A stretch of 64,000 nucleotides of DNA from CAZCDS01 sp964497585. GTDB lineage: Bacteria; Desulfobacterota; Desulfomonilia; Desulfomonilales; Desulfomonilaceae. Location of the stretch: assembly GCA_964497585.1 (NCBI GenBank), contig CAZCDS010000003.1:186001-250000 (forward strand), read 5' to 3'. The notes below the pieces were generated by a model. The model saw only the letters and a list, made by a program, of their open reading frames with translations. It did not search any database and was not told the origin of the DNA. Position 1 is the stretch's first letter; each line of letters begins with the position of its first letter. Shown in pieces: positions 26,913 through 34,530 of the stretch. The position numbers and the translations under genes are program-made.

Positions 26913-28166
26913 ATGGCAGGGAGAAAAGGTAATTTCTCTTCTCTTTACTGTTCCTTCTGTGGAAAAAGCCAGGATGAAGTGCGCAAGCTGATCGCCGGAC
27001 CGACGGTCTATATCTGCGATGAGTGCGTGGAGCTGTGCAATGAGATAATCGCTGAAGAGTATGAGAAGGAGGAGATCGGGCAGGCACGGTCGAAAGTGCC
27101 CAAGCCTTCCGAGATCAAGGCTGCGCTTGATGAATACGTGATCGGTCAAGAAAAGGCCAAGAAGATCCTCTCCGTAGCAGTGCACAATCACTACAAGCGA
27201 ATCGAGGCCAAACCGGACCTCGATGGCATTGAACTCCAGAAGAGCAATATTCTCCTCATCGGTCCCACCGGATGCGGTAAGACTCTTCTCGCTCAGACTC
27301 TGGCAAGAATCCTCAATGTTCCCTTTGCCATAGCTGACGCAACCACGCTCACTGAGGCCGGATACGTCGGAGAGGACGTCGAAAACATCATCCTGACGCT
27401 GCTCCAAAACGCAGACTATGACATTTCTCGCGCGTCCAGGGGAATCGTGTACATCGACGAGATCGACAAGATCTCTCGGAAGACGGAAAACCCAAGCATC
27501 ACGAGAGACGTTTCCGGGGAGGGTGTGCAGCAGGCCCTCTTGAAGATCATCGAGGGAACCATGGCGAACGTTCCGCCCAAAGGCGGCCGTAAGCATCCCC
27601 AACAGGAATTTCTTCAGGTTGACACGACCAATATCCTGTTCATCTGCGGCGGAGCCTTCGTTGGGCTGGACAAGGTCGTTCAGCAGCGACTGAACATGAA
27701 ATCCATGGGCTTCAACGCGCTTATCGGATACGGGGAAATCAGGGAAGACGATAACATCCTCGACAGCGTGCAGCCCGAGGACCTCATCCACTATGGGCTT
27801 ATTCCCGAATTCGTAGGGCGTCTCCCTGTCAACGCCACTCTGCACGAACTGGACAAGGAAGCCCTGGTGAGGATCCTCCTTGAGCCGAAGAACGCCCTCG
27901 TCAAACAGTACAAGAAGCTCTTCGGATTTGAAAAGGTAAAACTGAGATTTACCGATGAGGCGCTTCGGGCGGTCGCGTCCCAGGCTCTGACACGCAAGAC
28001 GGGTGCGAGGGGGTTGCGCTCGATTCTGGAAGTCGCGATGCTCGACATCATGTATCAGCTTCCCGAACTGGAGAACCTTCAGGAAGTAATTGTCAACGAA
28101 GAAGTAATCGAGAATAGTGGCCAGTGCATACTAGTATTGGAGAAAGAGGCCGAATCAGCTTCCTGA
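26913..28166 (+). CDS. clpX: ATP-dependent Clp protease ATPase subunit ClpX
   Basis: 417 aa. A AAA+ unfoldase that feeds ClpP. The N-terminal C4 zinc-binding domain is present (CSFCGK, then CDECVELC), with Walker A GPTGCGKT, Walker B VYIDEIDK and the conserved GYVGEDVE pore region. The IGF loop that docks ClpP is not obvious at a glance and was not resolved. ATG 26913 follows AAGGAG. It begins 49 bases after clpP. Confidence 0.97.
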   Translation: MAGRKGNFSSLYCSFCGKSQDEVRKLIAGPTVYICDECVELCNEIIAEEYEKEEIGQARSKVPKPSEIKAALDEYVIGQEKAKKILSVAVHNHYKRIEAKPDLDGIELQKSNILLIGPTGCGKTLLAQTLARILNVPFAIADATTLTEAGYVGEDVENIILTLLQNADYDISRASRGIVYIDEIDKISRKTENPSITRDVSGEGVQQALLKIIEGTMANVPPKGGRKHPQQEFLQVDTTNILFICGGAFVGLDKVVQQRLNMKSMGFNALIGYGEIREDDNILDSVQPEDLIHYGLIPEFVGRLPVNATLHELDKEALVRILLEPKNALVKQYKKLFGFEKVKLRFTDEALRAVASQALTRKTGARGLRSILEVAMLDIMYQLPELENLQEVIVNEEVIENSGQCILVLEKEAESAS

Positions 28167-28303
28167 TCGAAGGTGAGTCACCGCACATTGCAAGGCCCTT
28201 TTTCCCGCTCGGCACTCGGCGCCAAGAGTATGCGAGAATCCACAGCCCTATACCGGGTATGTGCCGAGTGGCTCGTGTGGACGTATCCCAAGGAATCTGA
28301 GCA

Positions 28304-30712
28304 ATGTTTTTCGGCAAAAAGGAAGAGGCTCCTGAAGATACAAGGGTGCAATTGGCACTCCTCCCCCTGCGGGATGTCGTCGTATTTCCCCACATGATGG
28401 TGCCCCTGTTCGTGGGGCGGGATCGTTCCATCAAAGCCCTGGAATGGGCGCTCAAGACGGATCGAAAGATCTTCTTGGCTTCCCAGAAAGATGCGCAGCA
28501 GACCACTCCGGGCAGAGAGGATATCTTTCGCATTGGGACGATCGGTCGACTCGTCCAGATGCTCAAGCTTCCTGACAGTACCATCAAGGTCTTCGTTGAA
28601 GGTCTCCAGAGGGGCAAAATCACCGACTTTCCCGACTCCGAGCAGTTCTTTCGCGTCACCGTGGAACCGCTGGAAGATGAGGTTAATGAGAGTCGGGTTG
28701 AGATCACCGCGTTGGTCCGCGGGCTCAAGGAGGTCTTCGAAGTCTACGTCACCCGAAATAAGAAGATTCCCCAGGAATTCATTACGTCTCTTCGTGAGAT
28801 GACTGACGCGAGCCGGATCGCGGATTCGCTTGCCGGGCAACTGAATCTCAAGATCGGCAAGAAGCAGGAACTCCTGGAGAGCACTCAGCCGAGCCGACGG
28901 ATCGAGAAGCTCCTGGAATTCATGCAAAGCGAGATCGAGATCGCGGAAATTGACAAGAAGATCAGAGACCGCGTCAAGAAACAGATGGAGAAGAGCCAAA
29001 AGGAATACTACCTCAATGAACAGATGCGCGCCATCCAGAAGGAGATGGGCGAAAAGGACGACTTTAAGAACGAGATAGCCGAACTCGAGGAACAGCTCGA
29101 GAAGAAGAATCTTCCCGAACACGCAGATGCCAAGGTGAAAAAGGAGATTCGTAAGCTCAAGTTCATGTCGCCCATGTCCGCGGAAGCGACGGTGGTTCGC
29201 AACTACGTTGACTGGTTCCTCGTCTTGCCCTGGTCCGAACTCCGGGAGACCGACCTCACCATCGATGACGCCCAGCGCATCCTTGACGAGGATCACTACG
29301 GACTCAAGGAGGTCAAGGAGCGGATCATCGAGTACCTCGCGGTCCAAGAGCTCGTCACCAAGACAAAGGGACCCATCCTCTGTCTTGTCGGTCCGCCGGG
29401 AGTGGGGAAAACCTCCCTCGCCAAATCTGTCGCGCGCGCGACGGGCCGGGAATTCGTGAGAATTTCCCTGGGGGGCGTACGCGACGAAGCCGAGATCAGA
29501 GGCCATCGAAGGACCTATATCGGCGCGCTCCCCGGCAAGATCATCCAGAGCATGAAGAAGGTCGAAACCATCAACCCGGTCATGCTTTTGGACGAAGTGG
29601 ACAAGATGAGCATGGACTTCAGAGGTGACCCCTCAGCCGCGCTCCTGGAAGTCCTGGATCCCGAACAGAATCACGCATTTAACGATCACTATCTCGACGT
29701 GGACTATGACCTCAGCCAGGTACTCTTCATCACCACCGCGAACACGCTGCACGGAATACCGGCTCCGCTACAGGACCGCATGGAAATCATCCGGCTTCCC
29801 GGATACACGGAAGTGGAAAAACTCCGTATTGCCGAGCAGTTTCTCCTCCCCAAACAGATGGAAGCAAACGGCCTGACCGATGACTTGGTCCGCGTAACGA
29901 GAAAAGCCATCATCCGAATGATCAGGCGCTACACCCGAGAGGCGGGAGTTCGGGAGCTTGAAAGGCAGATATCAAAGGTCTTCCGTAAAGTGGCCCGAAA
30001 GGTCGTGACTGGCGAATCTACAGAACAACTGGAAATCGACGGCAAACAGGTCCGGAAGTTTCTGGGCGTCCCGAAGTTCCGTCACGGGATGAAGGAAGAA
30101 GAGGACAAGATCGGCATAGCCACCGGACTGGCGTGGACGGAATTCGGAGGGGAGCTGCTTATCGTCGAAGTGGCCCTCATGCCTGGATCGGGCAAACTCA
30201 TCGTAACCGGAAAGCTCGGTGAGGTCATGCAAGAATCGGCACAGGCCGCGATGAGCTACGTACGGTCTCGCGCGTGGGGTCTGGGACTCAAGGCCGATTT
30301 CTACGAAAAGACTGACCTGCATATCCATGTGCCCGAAGGGGCCACGCCGAAGGACGGACCCTCTGCGGGGATCACCATGACATCGGCAATAATCTCGGCC
30401 CTTACCAAGAAGCCCTTTCCCAGCGATCTCGCGATGACGGGCGAAATTACCCTCCGAGGCCGCGTCCTACCCATAGGAGGACTCAAAGAGAAACTCCTCG
30501 CGGCCAAAAGAGGCCTGGTGAAAAGGGTGATCATCCCAAAGGAAAACGAAAAGGACCTGAAAGAAGTGCCACGTCGAATCCGAAAGGGGTTGGAGATTCT
30601 GCCGGTAGCGCACATGGACGACGTGCTGGCCATCGTCTTCCACGGCATGGGGCACACGATTTTCAGGGAAGAGGACATCCCACTCGAATCCTCACTTCTT
30701 ATGGAGCAATGA
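28304..30712 (+). CDS. lon: Lon protease (first copy)
   Basis: 802 aa. An ATP-dependent cytoplasmic protease. The N-terminal LON substrate domain (PLRDVVVFPHMMVPLFVGR) spans about 15-210, a coiled coil follows, then the AAA+ module with Walker A GPPGVGKT (about 363-370) and Walker B MLLDEVDK. The C-terminal protease domain carries the Ser-Lys dyad: S687 in PKDGPSAGITM and K730 in GGLKEKLLAAKRG. It lies 137 bases after clpX. A second, clearly different lon lies at 54.9-57.4 kb. Confidence 0.97.
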   Translation: MFFGKKEEAPEDTRVQLALLPLRDVVVFPHMMVPLFVGRDRSIKALEWALKTDRKIFLASQKDAQQTTPGREDIFRIGTIGRLVQMLKLPDSTIKVFVEGLQRGKITDFPDSEQFFRVTVEPLEDEVNESRVEITALVRGLKEVFEVYVTRNKKIPQEFITSLREMTDASRIADSLAGQLNLKIGKKQELLESTQPSRRIEKLLEFMQSEIEIAEIDKKIRDRVKKQMEKSQKEYYLNEQMRAIQKEMGEKDDFKNEIAELEEQLEKKNLPEHADAKVKKEIRKLKFMSPMSAEATVVRNYVDWFLVLPWSELRETDLTIDDAQRILDEDHYGLKEVKERIIEYLAVQELVTKTKGPILCLVGPPGVGKTSLAKSVARATGREFVRISLGGVRDEAEIRGHRRTYIGALPGKIIQSMKKVETINPVMLLDEVDKMSMDFRGDPSAALLEVLDPEQNHAFNDHYLDVDYDLSQVLFITTANTLHGIPAPLQDRMEIIRLPGYTEVEKLRIAEQFLLPKQMEANGLTDDLVRVTRKAIIRMIRRYTREAGVRELERQISKVFRKVARKVVTGESTEQLEIDGKQVRKFLGVPKFRHGMKEEEDKIGIATGLAWTEFGGELLIVEVALMPGSGKLIVTGKLGEVMQESAQAAMSYVRSRAWGLGLKADFYEKTDLHIHVPEGATPKDGPSAGITMTSAIISALTKKPFPSDLAMTGEITLRGRVLPIGGLKEKLLAAKRGLVKRVIIPKENEKDLKEVPRRIRKGLEILPVAHMDDVLAIVFHGMGHTIFREEDIPLESSLLMEQ

Positions 30713-30933
30713 AAGGAGGTCCGGATTCTCAGTGGACGCGTCGTTCGGGGATAGCTCCGACAACGTGCGGAGCGAACGATCAGAAAACGACAAGGCCAAG
30801 CGGCTAACGAAGCCTCGCTCCATTGCCCTGAATTGACGAGGCGAAGTGCGATATGGACAGTTTTTTCAGCAAAAAGGGAACCTTCTTAATCGGCAGTGAA
30901 CTCAGATAGTAGTACTTCGGGAAGAGGTGACGC

Positions 30934-31128
30934 ATGTTGAAGATGGACGGAGCCAGGGTCAGAATGACTCCTGAGAACATTCACGAGATGCTCAAGCAGG
31001 GCCTCACATTCAAGGAAATTGCAGCCCGATGTGAGGTCTTTGAAGACGCTATCGACGCATCTCTCGTCAGGTGGCTCAACGAAGGGCGCTGGCCTATCGA
31101 GGAGGAAGCGCGCCGGCACGTCCAGTGA
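30934..31128 (+). CDS. Small hypothetical protein, possibly helix-turn-helix
   Basis: 64 aa from ATG 30934, preceded by AGAGGTGA. The middle (MLKQGLTFKEIAARCEVFEDAIDASLVRWL as a pattern) has the spacing of a helix-turn-helix, in which KEIAARCEV would be the first helix and turn. A DNA-binding role is therefore possible but unproven. It is followed by a strong terminator and is probably the last gene of the quality-control cluster or its own short transcript. Confidence 0.6.
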   Translation: MLKMDGARVRMTPENIHEMLKQGLTFKEIAARCEVFEDAIDASLVRWLNEGRWPIEEEARRHVQ

Positions 31129-31204
31129 AAGGAGCTGAGGCTCCGGTCGACCGGTAATACCGACATTGATCAGCCGACTCGATAAAGGGTACGGCTTCTC
31201 GAAG

Positions 31205-31245
31205 AAACCAATCTCATACAGTTTGAGATTGGTTTTTGTTTTTCG
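31205..31245 (+). terminator. Strong intrinsic terminator
   Basis: AAACCAATCTCA (31205-31216) and TGAGATTGGTTT (31224-31235) form a perfect 12-bp stem with a 7-base loop, followed by TTGTTTTTC. It ends the transcript of the 64-aa gene (and perhaps of the clp-lon cluster). Confidence 0.9.
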
Positions 31246-31632
31246 CCCACCATTGTATCGTACACTTCCCCGACTCAGTCCATATCCATGCGCGGCGGTT
31301 CCCCTCCCGGCTTTTGCCCTTGCCTTTTAATCGGCTCAATAGTAGACACTCACCATCTCCGGTCACGGCTCACTTCCCGCAATCTTGAGCCGGCGACTCA
31401 AGTATTGGGGGGAAAGGCTTGATGTCCGAATTATCAAATACGGCTTCGCTTATCGCAGTTGTCAAGAACAATGAGCGAGGCGCCTTATCTGGTCCCCCGC
31501 TTCACCAAAAGGCAAAGGGGGTAGAGGTGATCGTATCTGACAAGTAGACGGAGAAGTGAGCCGGAATCTCAACGTTTCGAAAACGCAATGGCGTGAGACA
31601 ATCACCGACGCTGAGGGGGAGGAGGACTCGCC
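31246..31632. other. Intergenic region with a possible 41-codon reading frame
   Basis: 387 bases between the terminator and the outer-membrane protein gene. A short inverted repeat CTTGAG/CTCAAG lies at about 31384-31402. A 41-codon frame at 31422-31547 (ATG preceded by GGAAAGG at a plausible distance, beginning MSELSNTASLIAVV) could encode a small protein, but the composition gives no support either way. No riboswitch motif is recognised. Confidence 0.35.
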
Positions 31633-32457
31633 ATGCAACGATTCAAGCTTCTTGCGGTCGGGCTGCTGTGCCTTGCAGCCACGGCTGGCCTGGCGGTCGA
31701 GAGGGCATGCGCGCGTGAGTCCTTCCGACTCAGCCCATCGGCTCTTTCCATGTTTGGCATGGAGGGAGGGTACGTGTGGATCTCGGGCAATGCCCTCATT
31801 CCGTCCGGCGGGAGGCCCGGGTCCGGAGAACTTGTGAACGTTTCAAAAGAACTTGGCGTGGATCAGGGGGAAGCCACGTCGGTCGTATTTCGGTCCGTCA
31901 TCCTGAAGCGACACATGCTTAATATCGAGTACTTGAACTTCCTGCCGAATGGTGTGAAGAAGGTGGGGCGCACATTCGTTTTCCATAACAAGACCTACCG
32001 AAAGGGCACGAGAGTGGAGACCAAGCTCGAGCTGAACTGGTTGCGCCTCGAGTACGGCTACCGCTTTGGGACAGGCAAAGGCCGATCAGTGGCCCCGAGG
32101 ATCGGACTCCATTACGTAGACCAGGGACTCACTTTGATCGGGCACACACGAGAGGCAGGCAAGATCTCGAACACCCGGCGACTGGACGGTACGTACCCAG
32201 TGATCGGTGTCGCGGCATACCAGAAACTGCCCGCGGGACTCACCTTCAGCATGGAAATGGAGGGAATCCACATGATAACCCGTGGATACCTCGCGCTGGC
32301 AGGCGTCAGCGGCACCTGGGAAGTCTATCCGGACGTGGTGCTTACCTTCGGCGGGTCCAATCGCCTGATACGCTACATCGAGACCAACCAACCGCTGAAC
32401 AACCAATGGAGGTACGCGGTCTTCAGCATGACCGCAGGCGTCTCGGTCACCTTCTAG
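31633..32457 (+). CDS. Outer-membrane beta-barrel protein
   Basis: 274 aa with a signal peptide (about residues 1-27, ending near ACARE). The mature part alternates amphipathic strands with glycine and aromatic residues (NWLRLEYGYRFGTG, GLTFSMEMEGIHM) and ends in SMTAGVSVTF. The terminal Phe is the classic outer-membrane barrel signature. The length suggests about ten or twelve strands. ATG 31633 is preceded by GGGGGAGGAGGA. No specific porin or enzyme family is recognised. Confidence 0.75.
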   Translation: MQRFKLLAVGLLCLAATAGLAVERACARESFRLSPSALSMFGMEGGYVWISGNALIPSGGRPGSGELVNVSKELGVDQGEATSVVFRSVILKRHMLNIEYLNFLPNGVKKVGRTFVFHNKTYRKGTRVETKLELNWLRLEYGYRFGTGKGRSVAPRIGLHYVDQGLTLIGHTREAGKISNTRRLDGTYPVIGVAAYQKLPAGLTFSMEMEGIHMITRGYLALAGVSGTWEVYPDVVLTFGGSNRLIRYIETNQPLNNQWRYAVFSMTAGVSVTF

Positions 32458-32630
32458 TGGACCGTTTCATTCGTTTATTGACAGGTACACAACCCCCGGA
32501 CATCCGGCTGTGCCGCGTTCCCCGGGACCGGCTTGGCAGACGGTTCCTCTCGACGTAACCGAGAAGCCGAAAAAGCAATCCTTCCCCAAGAGATCAGCCA
32601 TTTCTCTTGGCAACTAATACATTCGATCTC

Positions 32631-33386
32631 CTAGGCTCCTCGGATCTTGATTTGCTGCAACTGAGACCAGGTGCTCTCCGAGTACCAGATGTCCACAAAC
32701 TCGGCGATCGAAGCCCGTTCTCGTCTCTCCCACTCCTCCGCGATGGGTTTGCGGAGGAGCATCTTGATACTCTCGAACGCCTTCGCGTCACGCGCGGCAA
32801 AGTCGAGCGCCGCGTTCCGCGCGTCAGCGGGCAGCTCTTCTTCCGAAGTCTTCTGATCGATGAGACCCATATCCAGGGCCTCCTCTGCGGGCAGCATGGC
32901 CCCTGTGGAGAGGATTCGTTCCGCGTTCCTCTGCCCGACGCACGCCTTGAGCATCGCGACAGCTCCCGCGAAAACCGATGAGCCGAAGCCTATCTCGTTG
33001 AGGGATATCTTCGCCTTCCCCGTTACCATCAGCCGGTAGTCGCACGCGGTCGCCAACATGCAGCCGCCCGCGACCGCATGTCCGTTCAGCGCGGCCACCA
33101 CAGGCTTGGGATAGAGATAGACAATCGTGTAGAGCTGCGAGAAGCGCGTAAGGAACCGCGAAAAATCCTCGCGGGAGTAGCTCAGGAATTCCGGGATATC
33201 GAAGCCGAAAGAGAAAAACTTGCCCGTGCCAGTCAGCAGCACGACCCTTGTCGCAGGATCGGTCTTGATCTCCGCGAAGACGTCGGTCAACTGCTCAACC
33301 ATCTGCTCGCTGATTGCATTGACCTTGCCCCGGTTCAACATGACCGTGGCTACCGCACCCTCTCTTGCAACCTTCAGCGTTTCCAT
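32631..33386 (-). CDS. Enoyl-CoA hydratase/isomerase family protein
   Basis: 251 aa from ATG 33386, which has AGGTGAT at a good distance (a slightly longer GTG start is possible). It has the crotonase fold: the N-terminal ATVMLNRGKVNAIS, the oxyanion-hole segment GKFFSFGFDIPEF and KPVVAALNGHAVAGGCMLATACDYR. In true hydratases two Glu residues serve as acid/base. Here the second position region reads LNEIGFGSSVFAG, where one Glu is visible, so hydratase activity is uncertain and isomerase or other acyl-CoA chemistry is possible. It is a single gene with no fatty-acid partners nearby. Confidence 0.85.
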   Translation of the reverse strand: METLKVAREGAVATVMLNRGKVNAISEQMVEQLTDVFAEIKTDPATRVVLLTGTGKFFSFGFDIPEFLSYSREDFSRFLTRFSQLYTIVYLYPKPVVAALNGHAVAGGCMLATACDYRLMVTGKAKISLNEIGFGSSVFAGAVAMLKACVGQRNAERILSTGAMLPAEEALDMGLIDQKTSEEELPADARNAALDFAARDAKAFESIKMLLRKPIAEEWERRERASIAEFVDIWYSESTWSQLQQIKIRGA

Positions 33387-33431
33387 GGGGATCACCTATT
33401 GCACGGATAATTTGCCGATTGATTACGGGGC

Positions 33432-33547
33432 CGAGCCGGGGATTCGCATACCTCGGCTCGACACAATGATGCGAAGCATCATTGCGTCGCCAGAGAGTTC
33501 TTTGCCGGGGTCTCTGGGTACTTTTTTGCAAGAAAGAGCTCCCAGAG
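33432..33547. repeat. Three consecutive intergenic hairpins (repeat copy C)
   Basis: Hairpin 1: CGAGCCG (33432-33438) with CGGCTCG (33454-33460). Hairpin 2: CAATGATGC-GAA-GCATCATTG (33464-33484), a perfect 9-bp stem with a triloop. Hairpin 3: CTCTGGG (33512-33518) with CCCAGAG (33541-33547) around a loop containing CTTTTTTGCAAGAAAG. Read on the minus strand, the stretch after hairpin 3 (ACCCCGGCAAAGAACTC) resembles the flank of the hairpin at 37547-37580, so the two may belong to one repeat family. The block lies between two minus-strand genes. Confidence 0.6.
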
Positions 33548-33581
33548 GGCCGTTGTGCCTTCAAAGCCCTCCTTGGAAGCC

Positions 33582-34031
33582 TCACCCCTTCCCTCCGCGC
33601 TCTCGAGGCACCACGCGAACCTCCATCATGATCTGACCGTACCCGGCACAGTCCACTCCCATGTCAGGGCACCGGACATATCGCATAAAATGGAACTGAT
33701 TCGGGTCAAGCCCTTCGCTGAGCCGCTCATTGATGAGCGCGACCGGGATGACGAGTTGGGCAAGCGCGTACACGCAGATCCGCTTCGGGCAGAGCTTGGA
33801 AATCAGATTCCCGTCCACGTCGAGCACAAAACGGTCTCCGGGCCGGTATCCGGAATTGCAATGCTTGGCCTCGACAACCTTGGCTTCAATGGTATACCGA
33901 GCCGCAGCCTGTGCGAGCCTTTCCAGGTGTCTCAGCCTCGGGTCGTCGTCGCGGAACTGATCCAGATCCTCCGCGTTGTACCCGACCCGATCTCCGAATT
34001 TCTCGAGGATTGTCTTGGCTGATGGGTCCAT
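33582..34031 (-). CDS. TIGR04076-like hypothetical protein
   Basis: 149 aa from ATG 34031, preceded by AGGAGTGA. After a 40-residue helical start comes EAKHCNSGYRPGDRFVLDVDGN, then KLCPKRICVYALAQLV and a late VRCPDMG. The paired Cys-containing motifs, with a GDxF step between them, resemble TIGR04076 proteins of unknown function found in anaerobes. The cysteines could bind a metal. It is followed by the enoyl-CoA hydratase gene on the same strand, after a 195-base repeat-bearing gap. Confidence 0.65.
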   Translation of the reverse strand: MDPSAKTILEKFGDRVGYNAEDLDQFRDDDPRLRHLERLAQAAARYTIEAKVVEAKHCNSGYRPGDRFVLDVDGNLISKLCPKRICVYALAQLVIPVALINERLSEGLDPNQFHFMRYVRCPDMGVDCAGYGQIMMEVRVVPRERGGKG

Positions 34032-34119
34032 TCTTCACTCCTCTTGACCGACCGACCGCGTTACTGTGAATGGCGGGCTTGCTCGCATGTCCCTGTCACG
34101 ATGGGTACAGACCCAGGAC

Positions 34120-34248
34120 CGCTCGGCCTGGGGCCGCGCACGCATTCCCAAGGATTCGATCAGGTAAGGCTGTGCTCGGAATCACACACTCAACGCATCG
34201 CCCTCCGCGGAGAACCTTTTTGCAGGGAAGCCCTTCCCGATGAACTCT
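34120..34248 (+). repeat. Dispersed intergenic repeat, copy B
   Basis: Counterpart of the element at 20590-20718 (shared blocks CTCGGAAT, CCTCCGCGGA, a TTTTTGCA-centred stretch and TGAACTC). It lies in the gap before the 846-aa membrane protein gene. No transposase or terminal duplication is visible, so it looks like an intergenic structural repeat rather than an insertion sequence. Confidence 0.55.
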
Positions 34249-34530
34249 CATGTCTCTTTTGGGCGTCAAGCCGAAAGGTGTCAAGGATTTTTGCGCCTCG
34301 CACAAAAGACGCGCGGCCCGAGGGTACGTCAGACCGTAAGAAAACCGAACATCTATCGGAACCCCTATGGTATCGTCGTGAAGGGCGACGGCTGGGAAAC
34401 GAGGCCCCAGGAAAGACGAGGTCGGGCCCGTACCCGAGAAGGCACATTCATCTCCTCGAAGAGCGATTCTCTTTCGGAACAGACCGCTGACATCCCGACC
34501 TGCGAAGCGGCGGGGGGAAGGAGTGATTCC

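Noticed and set aside
34240..34530. 97-codon N-terminal extension of the 846-aa membrane protein
   Set aside because: It overlaps repeat B and precedes a well-placed GTG with a strong RBS followed directly by a signal sequence.
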